Assembly (NCBI GenBank): GCA_035533815.1 | Contig: DATLTB010000096.1 | Coordinates: 1-59,181, forward strand | DNA length: 59,181 nt | Reading direction: 5' to 3' | From: JANWKA01 sp035533815 | Lineage (GTDB): Bacteria; Bacteroidota; Bacteroidia; Chitinophagales; Chitinophagaceae | Part shown: positions 1 through 8,245 of the stretch, one piece after another | How positions within the stretch are numbered: position 1 is the first letter of the stretch | Layout of the letters: the number at the start of each line of letters is the position of its first letter | Program-made: the position numbers and the translations under genes | Notes under the pieces: model-generated | The model's database searches: none | What the model was told of the DNA's origin: nothing | What the model saw: the letters and a program-made list of their open reading frames with translations, nothing else

Positions 1-111
1 AAATGAGAGAAAACACTGCGATAACATCTGCGAATCAATCAAAAACTGCCGGATCTCATTATATTGCCTCGGTAATGCCTCTAAAATTTCAAAAAAATGG
101 TGAAAACTTTT

Positions 112-1068
112 TCAAAAGCACCGTTTTCTTGCTGACACTACATAGCGCTTGAAGATCTTACCGAAATAATCGACGTCTTCGTATCCGCAGCTTGAGGCGA
201 TCTGCGCTATCCCATCGTTTTTTCTTTCCAGCATTTTCTTGGCCCCCTCAATACGGACACGCTGAAGATATTCAAGCGGCGTATTTGTCGAAGCTCGCTC
301 GAACCGCCTGATAAAATTGCGCACGCTCATATTGCACTGCGTTGCCAGCCCTTCAATGGTCAGCGATTGTTTATAATTATTTTCAATGTACAGCTGAACA
401 TTCGCAATGGTCTCATCGGCGTGATCGTGCTGAAATCGAAAAATAGAAAATGTGTTTTGAGGCAGATCGTGCACGTTGATCATTAAAACTTTGGAAGCAA
501 TAATGGACTCTTCGTGCCCGCAGAATTTCTCAATCAGGTATATCATAAAGCTAGTAAAGCTAAAGGCGCCTCCGCAGGAATACAATCTACCCTGGTCAAC
601 GATCACTTTATCATCCTCAAGGTCCACGTATGGGAAATGTATACGGAATTGATCGGCAAACAGCCAGTTTGTGGTTGCCTTTTTCCCCGTCAGCAATCCG
701 GTAGCAGCCAGAATGAATGCACCCACGCAAATACTGGCCAATTCAGCGCCTTGCGCGTATTGGTGTTGTAACCATTTTATAAGTATCTGTTCGCGTTTAA
801 GCACCAGTTGTATCCTTTCATACCGCATGGCCGGAATAATGACCAGGTCATACACATCTATGGAGGCTAATTTGTTTTTCTTTTGCGTGCCGAAGGGTGT
901 CGCGCAGAATTCCTTACCGGAAGAGGAAACAAAATCGATCTGGATAAGCTTCTTCATAGGGCTTCCGGTAAGCACCGGATACATGCGGCTCATTCCGCTC
1001 CAGATATCCGCCGGCCCAGTTACGCAGGTTGGTACCGCATACGCATAATTTAAAATAGCTATACGCAT
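112..1068 (-). CDS. GlxA-family AraC-type transcriptional regulator
   Basis: This 318-residue protein joins an N-terminal DJ-1/PfpI-like domain (about residues 1-190) to a C-terminal AraC-type double helix-turn-helix (about 215-312). The first domain contains ASICVGAF, which resembles the cysteine elbow of the class-I glutamine amidotransferase fold and is usually a ligand-sensing rather than catalytic site in this family. The DNA-binding part shows LTIEGLATQCNMSVRNFIRR and a second helix pair around QIASSCGYED. It starts at an ATG at 1068 and is divergent from the SRPBCC gene at 1211, with 142 bases between, so it may control that gene; this is inference. The extreme C-terminus (VVSARKRCF) lacks the usual SPxxYR ending. 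In the 111 bases beyond its stop a short minus-strand open frame reaches the window edge, but it has no start codon and is not assigned. Confidence 0.9.
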   Translation of the reverse strand: MRIAILNYAYAVPTCVTGPADIWSGMSRMYPVLTGSPMKKLIQIDFVSSSGKEFCATPFGTQKKNKLASIDVYDLVIIPAMRYERIQLVLKREQILIKWLQHQYAQGAELASICVGAFILAATGLLTGKKATTNWLFADQFRIHFPYVDLEDDKVIVDQGRLYSCGGAFSFTSFMIYLIEKFCGHEESIIASKVLMINVHDLPQNTFSIFRFQHDHADETIANVQLYIENNYKQSLTIEGLATQCNMSVRNFIRRFERASTNTPLEYLQRVRIEGAKKMLERKNDGIAQIASSCGYEDVDYFGKIFKRYVVSARKRCF

Positions 1069-1174
1069 TGAAAAGCGATGAATATGTTACAATATACTCT
1101 CAAAAATTAGAAGATGGCAAGATCATCCTGCTTTATTGTCATTTTTGCCATGAAGAGCCAACGGGTATCCTGTT

Positions 1175-1182
1175 TACTTTTG
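1175..1182 (+). promoter_or_regulatory. Possible -7 box for the SRPBCC gene
   Basis: TACTTTTG matches the Bacteroidota -7 consensus TAnnTTTG and ends 28 bases before the ATG at 1211. No TTG lies 19-21 bases upstream, so only half of the expected promoter is present. Confidence 0.35.
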
Positions 1183-1210
1183 GTGTAGACAAACACAAAA
1201 AAATAAACCC

Positions 1211-2125
1211 ATGAAAAGGCAAGATTTTACCACTACCATATTGGTAGATCAGACCCCGAAGCAAGCCTTCGATGCCATCAACAATGTCCGTGGATGGTGG
1301 TCGGGAGAAATTGAAGGACCTACGGACAAACTGGGGGAGGAGTTCACCTATCGCTATAAAGAATTTCACAACAGTAAACAGAAATTAACAGAGCTCATTC
1401 CGAACAAAAAAATCGTCTGGCTCGTGACGGAAAGTTCTATCAATTTCGTGAAGGACAAAAACGAATGGACGAACACAAAGATCATTTTTGACATTTCTAA
1501 AAAGGAGGACAAAACTCAGATCCGATTCACACATGAGGGCTTGATTCCTCCATGTGAATGTTTCGATGCCTGCTCCAATGCATGGACCGGACTTATAACC
1601 GATAATTTACGGAGGCTCATTTCTTCGATCCGTTCCGGAAATCAGGATTTCAAAACCGTTATTCTAGTAGACCAAACGCCACAAGAAGCATTTGATGCCA
1701 TCAATAATGTCCGCGGATGGTGGTCCGAAAATATAGTTGGGAGTACGGACAAGCTGGAGAGCGAATTCGACTACCACTATAAAGACGCCCATCGCTGCAA
1801 GATCAAGATCATTGAGCTTATCCCTGAACAAAAAGTGGTCTGGCTCGTGATGGACAATTATTTCAATTTCATCAAAGATAAAAACGAATGGAAAGACACA
1901 AGAATAATATTCGAGATCGATAAAAAAGATGCGCAAACTGAAGTCCGCTTTACTCATAAAGGGTTGGTGCCCGATTACGAATGCTTTGACGTATGCAATG
2001 AGGCTTGGAGCAATTATATAAACAATAGTTTACGAAGTCTGATCGCTACGGGCAAAGGAAGTCCCACCCTCATGGACGGCGGCGAATTTGACACGAAGTG
2101 GGTAGAAAAACGGGGTTTTCAATAA
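1211..2125 (+). CDS. Tandem SRPBCC (AHSA1-like) domain protein
   Basis: The 304-residue protein consists of two copies of one SRPBCC/AHSA1 (activator of Hsp90 ATPase homologue-like) ligand-binding domain, about residues 4-143 and 145-285. Both copies carry ILVDQTP, FDAINNVRGWWS, VWLV, KDKNEW and RFTH at matching positions, and the similarity is visible in the DNA too, so this is an internal duplication and not a chance pairing. Single-domain homologues are about 140-150 residues long. The ligand is unknown; such small cytoplasmic proteins are often simply annotated SRPBCC domain-containing. The start is the ATG at 1211. The gene sits between a divergent AraC regulator and a broken dehydrogenase, in the accessory-looking left end of the window. 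Confidence 0.88.
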   Translation: MKRQDFTTTILVDQTPKQAFDAINNVRGWWSGEIEGPTDKLGEEFTYRYKEFHNSKQKLTELIPNKKIVWLVTESSINFVKDKNEWTNTKIIFDISKKEDKTQIRFTHEGLIPPCECFDACSNAWTGLITDNLRRLISSIRSGNQDFKTVILVDQTPQEAFDAINNVRGWWSENIVGSTDKLESEFDYHYKDAHRCKIKIIELIPEQKVVWLVMDNYFNFIKDKNEWKDTRIIFEIDKKDAQTEVRFTHKGLVPDYECFDVCNEAWSNYINNSLRSLIATGKGSPTLMDGGEFDTKWVEKRGFQ

Positions 2126-2155
2126 TAACAAGTTCACACATTATTAATTAAATAT

Positions 2156-2661
2156 ATGAAAATGGAAAACAAAAATATCCTATTGACCGGTTCCATCCGC
2201 GGAATTGGGCGCGCCCGGACAATAAAGCAATGAAGTTAGGAGTTAAGTGGGTATATACCGGAACTTGCACCCCCTTGACGCATCCTGATCCAAGTGTAAC
2301 GCCGCTGATGCTGGATCTGACGAACGTGGAACAGATCCAAAAAACTGCCGCGAAAGTGGGGTCATTGGATATCCTGATCAACAACGCCGGTGTAGCGTAT
2401 TATGGCGATTTGAGCTATCGTACTATGCTCGATCGACATCTCCCCGTCAAACTCTTTGGTACCTACGGACTGACAGAGGCTTTCCTGCCATCGTTGACGC
2501 GTTCACTTGGAGTGATTGTCAACTTGCTATCGGGATTTGTAGTATTATATACTCATTGTCATCCCAAGCAGCGAAGAATTTCCAGGAATATCTATTTTTT
2601 TAGTCTGAAATGGGGCGGAAATATACTTAATCACAATGCATGGGTTTTAAGGGGAAAATAG
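2156..2661 (+). pseudogene. Broken short-chain dehydrogenase/reductase (SDR)
   Basis: A reading frame from the ATG at 2156 gives an SDR start with the nucleotide-binding motif ILLTGSIRGIGRA, then stops at 2231-2233. Homology resumes in another frame from about 2230 with KWVYTGT, PLTHPDP, the GSLDILINNAG motif and FGTYGLTEAFLPSL. It then ends abruptly near position 2545, after VNLLSG and before the catalytic YxxxK segment, and runs into unrelated sequence up to the stop at 2661. So there is at least one frameshift plus a 3' truncation; an intact SDR of this type has about 230-240 residues. It cannot make an active oxidoreductase. It lies 30 bases downstream of the SRPBCC gene and was probably once co-transcribed with it. 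Confidence 0.8.
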
Positions 2662-2731
2662 GAAAATCCATCCACTCTACATGACAAAAACCAGACTTAA
2701 AATATTAACTATATGTATGTTATAAGTTACA

Positions 2732-2769
2732 CAGAAACCCCAATTGCAGCAGTGATGCTTGGGTTTCTG
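2732..2769. repeat. Inverted repeat / hairpin after the SDR remnant
   Basis: CAGAAACCC(C)AA at 2732-2743 pairs with TTGGGTTTCTG at 2759-2769, giving 11 base pairs with one bulged C and a loop of about 15 bases. There is no T-tract on either side, so it is not a convincing terminator. It lies in the 353-base gap 2662-3014, in which no coding sequence was recognised. Confidence 0.5.
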
Positions 2770-2781
2770 GATTCCCCCTAA

Positions 2782-2846
2782 ACTCTTTAGCCTAGTCCAA
2801 TTATTCTAATCTCATTAACCTATCAAAAAACGTAGGACTAAAGAGT
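2782..2846. repeat. Imperfect inverted repeat
   Basis: ACTCTTTAG at 2782-2790, followed after four extra bases by GTCC, is mirrored by GGACTAAAGAGT at 2835-2846. The intervening 37 bases are AT-rich. Together with the hairpin just upstream this could be a decayed small mobile element or the edge of an inserted segment, but no transposase or target duplication was seen. Confidence 0.45.
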
Positions 2847-3014
2847 GAGATCGGAATTCTTGAATATGCAGAATGCGGAAGTCAGGAAAAGAGATATCAT
2901 TAGTTCGATGTTTCCTGAAAAATTGTATAATGAAAAAAGTTTATTTCGAACTGGCAGGATCAATAAAGCAATCAAATATATTGGAATGATGAACTGTAAT
3001 TTAGCTGAAAATAA

Positions 3015-3052
3015 GAGAGGACAAAACAGATTTGACTCCGTTTTGTCCTCTC
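3015..3052 (-). terminator. Rho-independent terminator of tRNA-Pro
   Basis: A perfect 13-base-pair stem (GAGAGGACAAAAC at 3015-3027 and its complement at 3040-3052) with a 12-base loop lies 3 bases beyond the 3' end of the minus-strand tRNA. Read on the minus strand it is followed by TTATTTTCAG, a short U-rich tail. Confidence 0.8.
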
Positions 3053-3055
3053 AAG

Positions 3056-3129
3056 TCGGGATGACTGGATTCGAACCAGCGGCCTCTTCGTCCCGAACGA
3101 AGCGCGCTACCGGGCTGCGCTACATCCCG
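3056..3129 (-). tRNA. tRNA-Pro(CGG)
   Basis: Read on the minus strand, the acceptor arm CGGGATG pairs fully with CATCCCG, followed by discriminator A at 3056. The anticodon stem CTTCG/CGAAG encloses the loop TTCGGGA, giving anticodon CGG (proline, codon CCG). The T arm GCTGGTTCGAATCCAGT is canonical. The CCA end is not encoded. The tRNA's 3' end faces the accessory-looking left end of the window. Confidence 0.95.
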
Positions 3130-3235
3130 AAATGGGAAGCAAAGTTAATCCTTAGAAATGGATATTAAAATTTATAGTTTTAAGTTTGAACAAGGCACAA
3201 TGATAAATCAAGGAACAGTGTACCGGTAAATCAGT

Positions 3236-4228
3236 TCATTGGGTATCTCCAGGATTTTTTGCATTATTTACCGGATGCTCTTCCGCATCTGGTTTCTGAA
3301 TTGGTTGAATAAAGCGGAGATTTCTTTTCATCCCCTTAAATCCCGTCCTTTTGATCGGCGACTTCCCGAAAATCATTCGGAATGCTTCCCCGGAAAGTTC
3401 TTCCCAATCTGCAGTGGTAAAATTTAGGATTTCAGGAATGGGCGAAAAAGCTGGTTCATGATGAACTTTTGAAAACCTGTTCCATGGACATACATCCTGA
3501 CAAATATCACATCCGAATACCCAGTTTTCCATATGATCCCTGAACTCCTCAGGTATCATTGCGTCCTTCAGTTCAATGGTAAAATACGATATACACCGGG
3601 ATCCATCAATTTCCCGGGGAGAAAGAATGGCACCAGTCGGACAGGCATCCAGACAACGGGTACAATTGCCACAATAGTCTCCGGCGAATGGATCGTCATA
3701 ACCTAAAGGAAGATCAACGATCAGGGTGGCGATAAAAAGGAATGAACCTGTTTGCCGGTTAATCAGATTTCCGTTCTTCCCCACCCATCCCAAGCCGCTC
3801 TTATTTGCCCAGGTTCTTTCCAAAACAGGGGCCGAATCGACAAAGCCCCTCCCATGAACCTCACCAATCTCCTGCTGAATAAAAAAAAGCAATTCCTTAA
3901 GTCGGGCTTTAATCACCTCATGATAATCTTCCCCAAAGGCATATTTGGAAACCTTGGGTGCCTCATTAACCTGACGGTCTGCCGGAAAATAATTGAACAG
4001 CAGGGTGATTACTGAACGGGCATCCTCTACTAACTTTCTGGGATCTATACGGAGATCAAAATAATGCTCCATGTACTGCATTTTACCCTGTCTGCCATTT
4101 TTTAACCAGGTGTCCAACCTGACTGCATCAGCTTCCAGTTTTTCCGCTCTGGCAATCCCACATAAGTCAAACCCCAGCCTCCGGGCTTCAGTCTTGATCA
4201 ACCTGCTATATATAAATGGATCCCCCAT
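3236..4228 (-). CDS. queG: Epoxyqueuosine reductase QueG
   Basis: QueG catalyses the last step of queuosine synthesis, reducing epoxyqueuosine to queuosine in the wobble position of tRNAs with GUN anticodons, using cobalamin and two [4Fe-4S] clusters. The sequence shows the N-terminal LGFDLCGIARAE segment, the mid-region SAPVLERTWANKSGLGWVGK motif, and the two ferredoxin-like cluster motifs CGNCTRCLDACPTGAI and CDICQDVCPWN. Its 330 residues suit the family. An in-frame ATG at 4291 would add 21 residues; the ATG at 4228 is preferred because it places LGFDLCGIA at the usual distance from the N-terminus. The gene stands alone between tRNA-Pro and the divergent TauE-type gene. Confidence 0.93.
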   Translation of the reverse strand: MGDPFIYSRLIKTEARRLGFDLCGIARAEKLEADAVRLDTWLKNGRQGKMQYMEHYFDLRIDPRKLVEDARSVITLLFNYFPADRQVNEAPKVSKYAFGEDYHEVIKARLKELLFFIQQEIGEVHGRGFVDSAPVLERTWANKSGLGWVGKNGNLINRQTGSFLFIATLIVDLPLGYDDPFAGDYCGNCTRCLDACPTGAILSPREIDGSRCISYFTIELKDAMIPEEFRDHMENWVFGCDICQDVCPWNRFSKVHHEPAFSPIPEILNFTTADWEELSGEAFRMIFGKSPIKRTGFKGMKRNLRFIQPIQKPDAEEHPVNNAKNPGDTQ

Positions 4229-4466
4229 ACCTGGGTAATTTACTCCATAAAATGCGTAATCCCTGATAATCCCCTTAAAAGTCAGGGGCATTTTCTCCCA
4301 ATAAAATCGGGCTCAATCTCCTTTCACTTGTTTAAAATTGCTTTCCCCCGGAAATGATGAATTAAGTTCATCTTTTTAATAACTCTTTGTCTCAGGGTAA
4401 TTTTATCTAATAATTCTGTAATTTGCAGGCTGCTCAAAGACTAAAGACTTCAAAGAATCGGCTGAA

Positions 4467-5468
4467 ATGAATTTAAAGAATTCCGTTTTCCTGATTACCG
4501 GAATAATAGTCGTTCTATTTTGTCTGAAGTCAGATGCCCGTTCCTCCTTCCCAGGGCAACGGATACCCCCGCAGACCCATTCCATCATACCCGTTCATCC
4601 TAATGGATTAACAGCCACCCATAAAATCGGCCTTCCCGGATATTACACTGCCCATGACTATCCCATTCTTGGTTTCATCCCTATAAAAAGAATAACTAAT
4701 TCCAGGTTCCCGGCACGGACCATCCTGCTTACCCTGTTAATCGGAGCAATAGTCGGATTTCTTTCCGGAATGCTGGGGAAGGGGGGAAGCGCCATCACCA
4801 CTCCGGCCTTACAGATCTTCGTAGGCATTACCCCGCTTTCTGCCCTGGCTTCTCCGCTACCTGCCACCCTGCCAACGACCATTTCAGCTTCAATGGCTTA
4901 TAAAAGCAAAAAACTGATTAACCGATATGTAATCCGCATCTCTGTCCTGCTGGGTATTCCAGCGACCATAATCGGTTCCTTTTTCAGTGATTGGGTAGGA
5001 GGTAAGATGCTAATGGTACTGACTGCATTATTTGTATTGATCCTCGGGATATCCTTTTTCATCCCCCGCAAACCACTGATTCAAGACCGGCCCATCGAAA
5101 GGCCTCCATTCTGGAAAATTTCAGTGGTAGCGTTACTCGTGGGAACTTTATCAGGACTACTGGCTAACAGTGGAGGCATTTTGTTTGGGCCCTTGTTTAT
5201 CCGGTTCCTGAAATTACCGACAAAGCAAGCATTCGCCTGCAGCCTGATCGTTTCAGCTTGTTTGGCCATACCAGGCACACTAGCCCATTGGTACCTGGGA
5301 CATATTGACTGGTACCTTGTCCTGTATCTGTCCATTGGTTCTATTCCTTTTTCTTATCTGGGGGCCCGGTTTGCCCTGACCCTGACCAATGATTTGCTGG
5401 AAAGAATATTCGGGATCATGCTGGTCCTCTTCGGGTCTTATGACCTGTATTTTTCCCTGATACACTGA
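4467..5468 (+). CDS. Sulfite exporter TauE/SafE-family membrane protein
   Basis: The TauE/SafE family comprises multi-helix inner-membrane permeases linked to export of sulfite, sulfoacetate or other small organic anions. Residues from about 85 onward form the expected set of hydrophobic helices in two halves, with LSGMLGKGGSAITTPAL in the first half and GTLSGLLANSGGILFGPLFI in the second, the family's repeated glycine-rich signature. Unusual is the N-terminus: a hydrophobic segment (about 5-22) and then some 60 mostly polar, proline-rich residues before the first family helix. Usual members are about 250-270 residues; this one has 333. The extension could be real or the true start could be a later non-ATG codon. 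The substrate is unknown. Confidence 0.82.
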   Translation: MNLKNSVFLITGIIVVLFCLKSDARSSFPGQRIPPQTHSIIPVHPNGLTATHKIGLPGYYTAHDYPILGFIPIKRITNSRFPARTILLTLLIGAIVGFLSGMLGKGGSAITTPALQIFVGITPLSALASPLPATLPTTISASMAYKSKKLINRYVIRISVLLGIPATIIGSFFSDWVGGKMLMVLTALFVLILGISFFIPRKPLIQDRPIERPPFWKISVVALLVGTLSGLLANSGGILFGPLFIRFLKLPTKQAFACSLIVSACLAIPGTLAHWYLGHIDWYLVLYLSIGSIPFSYLGARFALTLTNDLLERIFGIMLVLFGSYDLYFSLIH

Positions 5469-5519
5469 TTGCGAAGATTGGAACCAATAAATTAAAACAG
5501 AAAATCTCGCTCTTTTCCT

Positions 5520-5780
5520 TCAAAATTCCCGGTTCAAAAATAATACCAGCAGAGAAGTCAGGATTGCTATGGCAAAACTGAATGAAGTCCCAATCAGTAT
5601 ATATTCCGTTATGGTAAGTTCAGTCCAGCTTTTCAGGTCTCCGAAACGAAAAATGGATTTCGCAGTCAGGATAAAAACAAAAATCAATGTTCTCTCCAGG
5701 TACCCGATATAGGTTCCGGCATGGTCCCTGGAAGTACTCAGTCCAATATTTTCTTGCGGAGTCCATTGGAGATCATATGC
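5520..5780 (-). pseudogene. Remnant of a DUF3307 membrane protein (3' end)
   Basis: On the minus strand an open frame from 5780 (just after a TAA at 5781-5783) to a TGA at 5520-5522 translates to the C-terminal part of a DUF3307-type protein: HAGTYIGYLERTLIFVFIL, then AKSIFRFGDL, then TEYILIGTSFSFAIAI. Compared with my memory of intact members, the segment between the LER helix and AKS(I/V)FRFGDL is shortened. There is no start codon in a useful place and no N-terminal half nearby. This is a decayed gene end, so no function is expected. Assignment is by motif recall and needs a search. Confidence 0.55.
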
Positions 5781-5879
5781 TTAATAACCAGGGAGTATGG
5801 CTTCATCTGAAATATCCAGCCGTTGCATAAAGGATATTGCTCAGGTTTAGGCAGCGGACCTGTTTCGAAACCAGGCACC

Positions 5880-6150
5880 CGGTTGGCTGGCCCGTTTGCA
5901 GGCCAATATCCTGATGGGAGTTCCGGGGAAACCAGTTCGACCCTGGAAAACCTGAGGGGAAAGCATCCCAATTTATCAGGTTATCGGCTATGAAGGGCTC
6001 CGGGAGCATCTCGCCCTTTTCCTGGAAGCTGTGGTCCATGTTTGTGAGGAATTGGGGATCCAAATGGTCATTCATCTGGATGACTCCCCATTTGATATCC
6101 TCGGTCTCCACAGGATTGCGAGCAATCTGGAGGACCTGCGTAAAAAAGGG
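5880..6150 (+). pseudogene. uxuA: Remnant of mannonate dehydratase uxuA
   Basis: Two adjoining plus-strand frames translate to pieces of UxuA, the enzyme that dehydrates D-mannonate to 2-keto-3-deoxygluconate in hexuronate degradation. The first, LARLQANILMGVPG near 5885-5930, resembles the family's NI(I/L)AGLPG segment. The second, from about 5987 to 6145, reads GYEGLREHLALFLEAVVHVC, then ELGIQMVIHLDDSPFDILGL and HRIASNLEDL, matching the family's VAEExGVxMAxHPDDPPxPILGLPRI region with substitutions such as H-L-D-D-S-P. The metal-binding and active-site parts outside this stretch are missing, and there is no start codon. So this is about 90 residues of a roughly 390-residue enzyme, in at least two frames. 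Confidence 0.6.
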
Positions 6151-6214
6151 GCAGACCAAAGTCCACCCCTTAAAATTACTGGAAATGATTATTTCGGATT
6201 ATAATCATCCGTTT

Positions 6215-8245
6215 TTATTGCTTGACAACTTTCCAACTTTGCCGGACCGAGCCATTGGACCAGACCATCAAATATATGCCAGAAGCCAAATGGCTTATAT
6301 CTATTTGCTGGTTGGTCTTGTTATTGCTGAGCTGCTTGGCAAGCACCGATTTGCCCTGGCAATCAAAGATCTCCAGGTAGGAGACTCCTTTAAACTCGGG
6401 CAGCACCAGGTGAATATTGTCGGTAGCCGGATTCGGATATAGCTGGAAGAGGGATTCGCTACCAGAATAATTCACAGCAATGACTTTGGAGAAATCAGAT
6501 TTGCCGTCGAAATCCACCTGTCTCAACCGGTAGTAATTGGTGCCAAAGGCAGGATTCAGGTCATTGAAATCATACTGGTGTGGCAGGGAGGTTGTCCCAT
6601 TACCCGCTACTTTGCCAATCGGCTGGAATGAAAGCCCGTCGGCGGAGTGTTGCACCTCGAAAAATCTATTGTTTTGCTCAGAAACAGTGGTCCAGTTCAG
6701 CGTAACCACATCTTTGACTAAGCGACCGCTAAATGAGGTTAAGTTTACCGGAAGATCTGTGAAAGTGGATGAAATAATGGAATAGGCGGCGAATTGGCCA
6801 TAAAAATGGGCGGTTAAAGCCATATAATAATGTCCCTGAGGGATGCCACTAAAGGCAACTTGATTGGTCGCCGCACTGTAATAATTGGAAAACACAGGAC
6901 TGCCGCTGGTATCGCTATACAAATTGACTTGCACGGGGATATTAGTGCCTGTTGAAATATCGGGCTCTATATTTAGCGTGATGGTTGAATCTCCTCCCCC
7001 AAAATTGTATTCATACCAGTCTACGCTGTCCCTGACACCCATATCGTTTAGGAAGCCAAGATGACCTGTGACAGTAGTATCCGGCCGGAGATCCGGAGCC
7101 TGGTATGGATGGTCATTGGGGATCGTATCATCAGCATATCCATAGGTTCGGAGACTGTCATATAAAATATAGGGAATCCCTCCCCCGAAATTGGAATACA
7201 GCTTGACATAGAACGTTCCTGTAGCCAAACCATCATAACTGATGATGTTTTTTGAAGTTGACCCACCCTGGGTAAGCAGATTTCCTGTGCTGTCATATAA
7301 AACCGTTTCCAGGTCACTTCCCGACTCACTGGTATCGGTAAGTACCAGTTCCCCATCGGTGATATGAATTTTAAACCAGTCCGAAGAATCTATTATCCCG
7401 CTATACACATAACCGACATTGCCGGCAACCGAGCTATCCACCAACAGCGTGTCTGCTTCAGCAGCATTATTATTGGGTTCATGATCATTTCCCCCAATTG
7501 AAACAAGGCTGTCATAAAGGGAATACGGTATGGCTCCATTGTAATAGGACGTTATCTTGACATAATAGGTCCCCGCACCAAGGCTTCCTACGCTAAAGCT
7601 GTCTGTCGAATAGGAATATTGCGTCCCAAGTTGATTCGTGCCCGTATTATCATACAGGGTGGCGATCAGTGCACTTCCATTCCAGCTGGTATACCTGATC
7701 TTGATGGTCCCATTGCCATTGGTAACCAATTTATACCAGTCGGATGTATCGATCATATTATTATAATAATAAGCTACATGACCCTGTACCGAGTCATCCT
7801 GAAGAAGGACATCGGCTTCAGAAGGATTGTTATTCGGTTCAAGATCGTTACTCTGGGCCGGGGGCCGCACTTCGTTCCCTATTGTATAGGGAAGGGAGGA
7901 AGAGCCGTAATAGGAATATACTTCAACATAATAGGTACCGGCAGCAAGGCCACCCACACTAAAACTGTCTGTGGAATAGGTATACTTCGATCCCAGGACG
8001 GTCGTGCCATTATGATCATACAAGTACGCCCACATGGCCTGGCCGTTGGTAGAGGTAAAATAAATGGTGAGGTTATTGGCATCGGTCGTGGTGGTCAGGG
8101 CATAATATACGGAGTCACTATTGATTATTGACCCCGAAGTATCATGATTCTCAGCCATCGAATAGGCTGTAGCCGGGGAATTCTGGGCGTAACCAGCAGC
8201 CCAAAACAGCAAGCAACTCAGGACAGAAAGTAAAATTTTCTTCAT
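6215..8245 (-). CDS. T9SS-exported protein with PPC-like repeats
   Basis: This 676-residue protein begins with a clear signal peptide (MKKILLSVLSCLLFWAAGYAQ) and ends with a type-A T9SS sorting domain, recognisable from LFQLYPNPATDNIHL and the terminal SHLASGIYLMVWSNG. It should therefore cross the inner membrane by Sec and the outer membrane by the type IX system, to the cell surface or medium. In between are four related beta-rich units resembling bacterial pre-peptidase C-terminal (PPC) domains. Two are introduced by the signature EPNNNxxEAD, all have a D(S/T)xDW(F/Y) element, and each carries an AGTYYV-like strand. No catalytic domain is visible, so the role is probably adhesive or matrix-related. 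It is divergent from the sensor kinase at 8691. Confidence 0.85.
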   Translation of the reverse strand: MKKILLSVLSCLLFWAAGYAQNSPATAYSMAENHDTSGSIINSDSVYYALTTTTDANNLTIYFTSTNGQAMWAYLYDHNGTTVLGSKYTYSTDSFSVGGLAAGTYYVEVYSYYGSSSLPYTIGNEVRPPAQSNDLEPNNNPSEADVLLQDDSVQGHVAYYYNNMIDTSDWYKLVTNGNGTIKIRYTSWNGSALIATLYDNTGTNQLGTQYSYSTDSFSVGSLGAGTYYVKITSYYNGAIPYSLYDSLVSIGGNDHEPNNNAAEADTLLVDSSVAGNVGYVYSGIIDSSDWFKIHITDGELVLTDTSESGSDLETVLYDSTGNLLTQGGSTSKNIISYDGLATGTFYVKLYSNFGGGIPYILYDSLRTYGYADDTIPNDHPYQAPDLRPDTTVTGHLGFLNDMGVRDSVDWYEYNFGGGDSTITLNIEPDISTGTNIPVQVNLYSDTSGSPVFSNYYSAATNQVAFSGIPQGHYYMALTAHFYGQFAAYSIISSTFTDLPVNLTSFSGRLVKDVVTLNWTTVSEQNNRFFEVQHSADGLSFQPIGKVAGNGTTSLPHQYDFNDLNPAFGTNYYRLRQVDFDGKSDFSKVIAVNYSGSESLFQLYPNPATDNIHLVLPEFKGVSYLEIFDCQGKSVLAKQLSNNKTNQQIDISHLASGIYLMVWSNGSVRQSWKVVKQ

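Noticed and set aside
2845..3168. Open frame of 107 codons on the plus strand
   Set aside because: It runs through the terminator and the tRNA-Pro gene on the opposite strand; the translation has no protein-like pattern.
7619..8131. 170-codon open frame on the plus strand
   Set aside because: It is the antisense of the repeat-rich T9SS protein gene, whose signal peptide, repeats and sorting domain are unmistakable.
6215..8245. CRISPR-like repeats suggested by recurring short motifs
   Set aside because: The repeats are in-frame protein domain repeats about 115 codons long, not short direct repeats with spacers.
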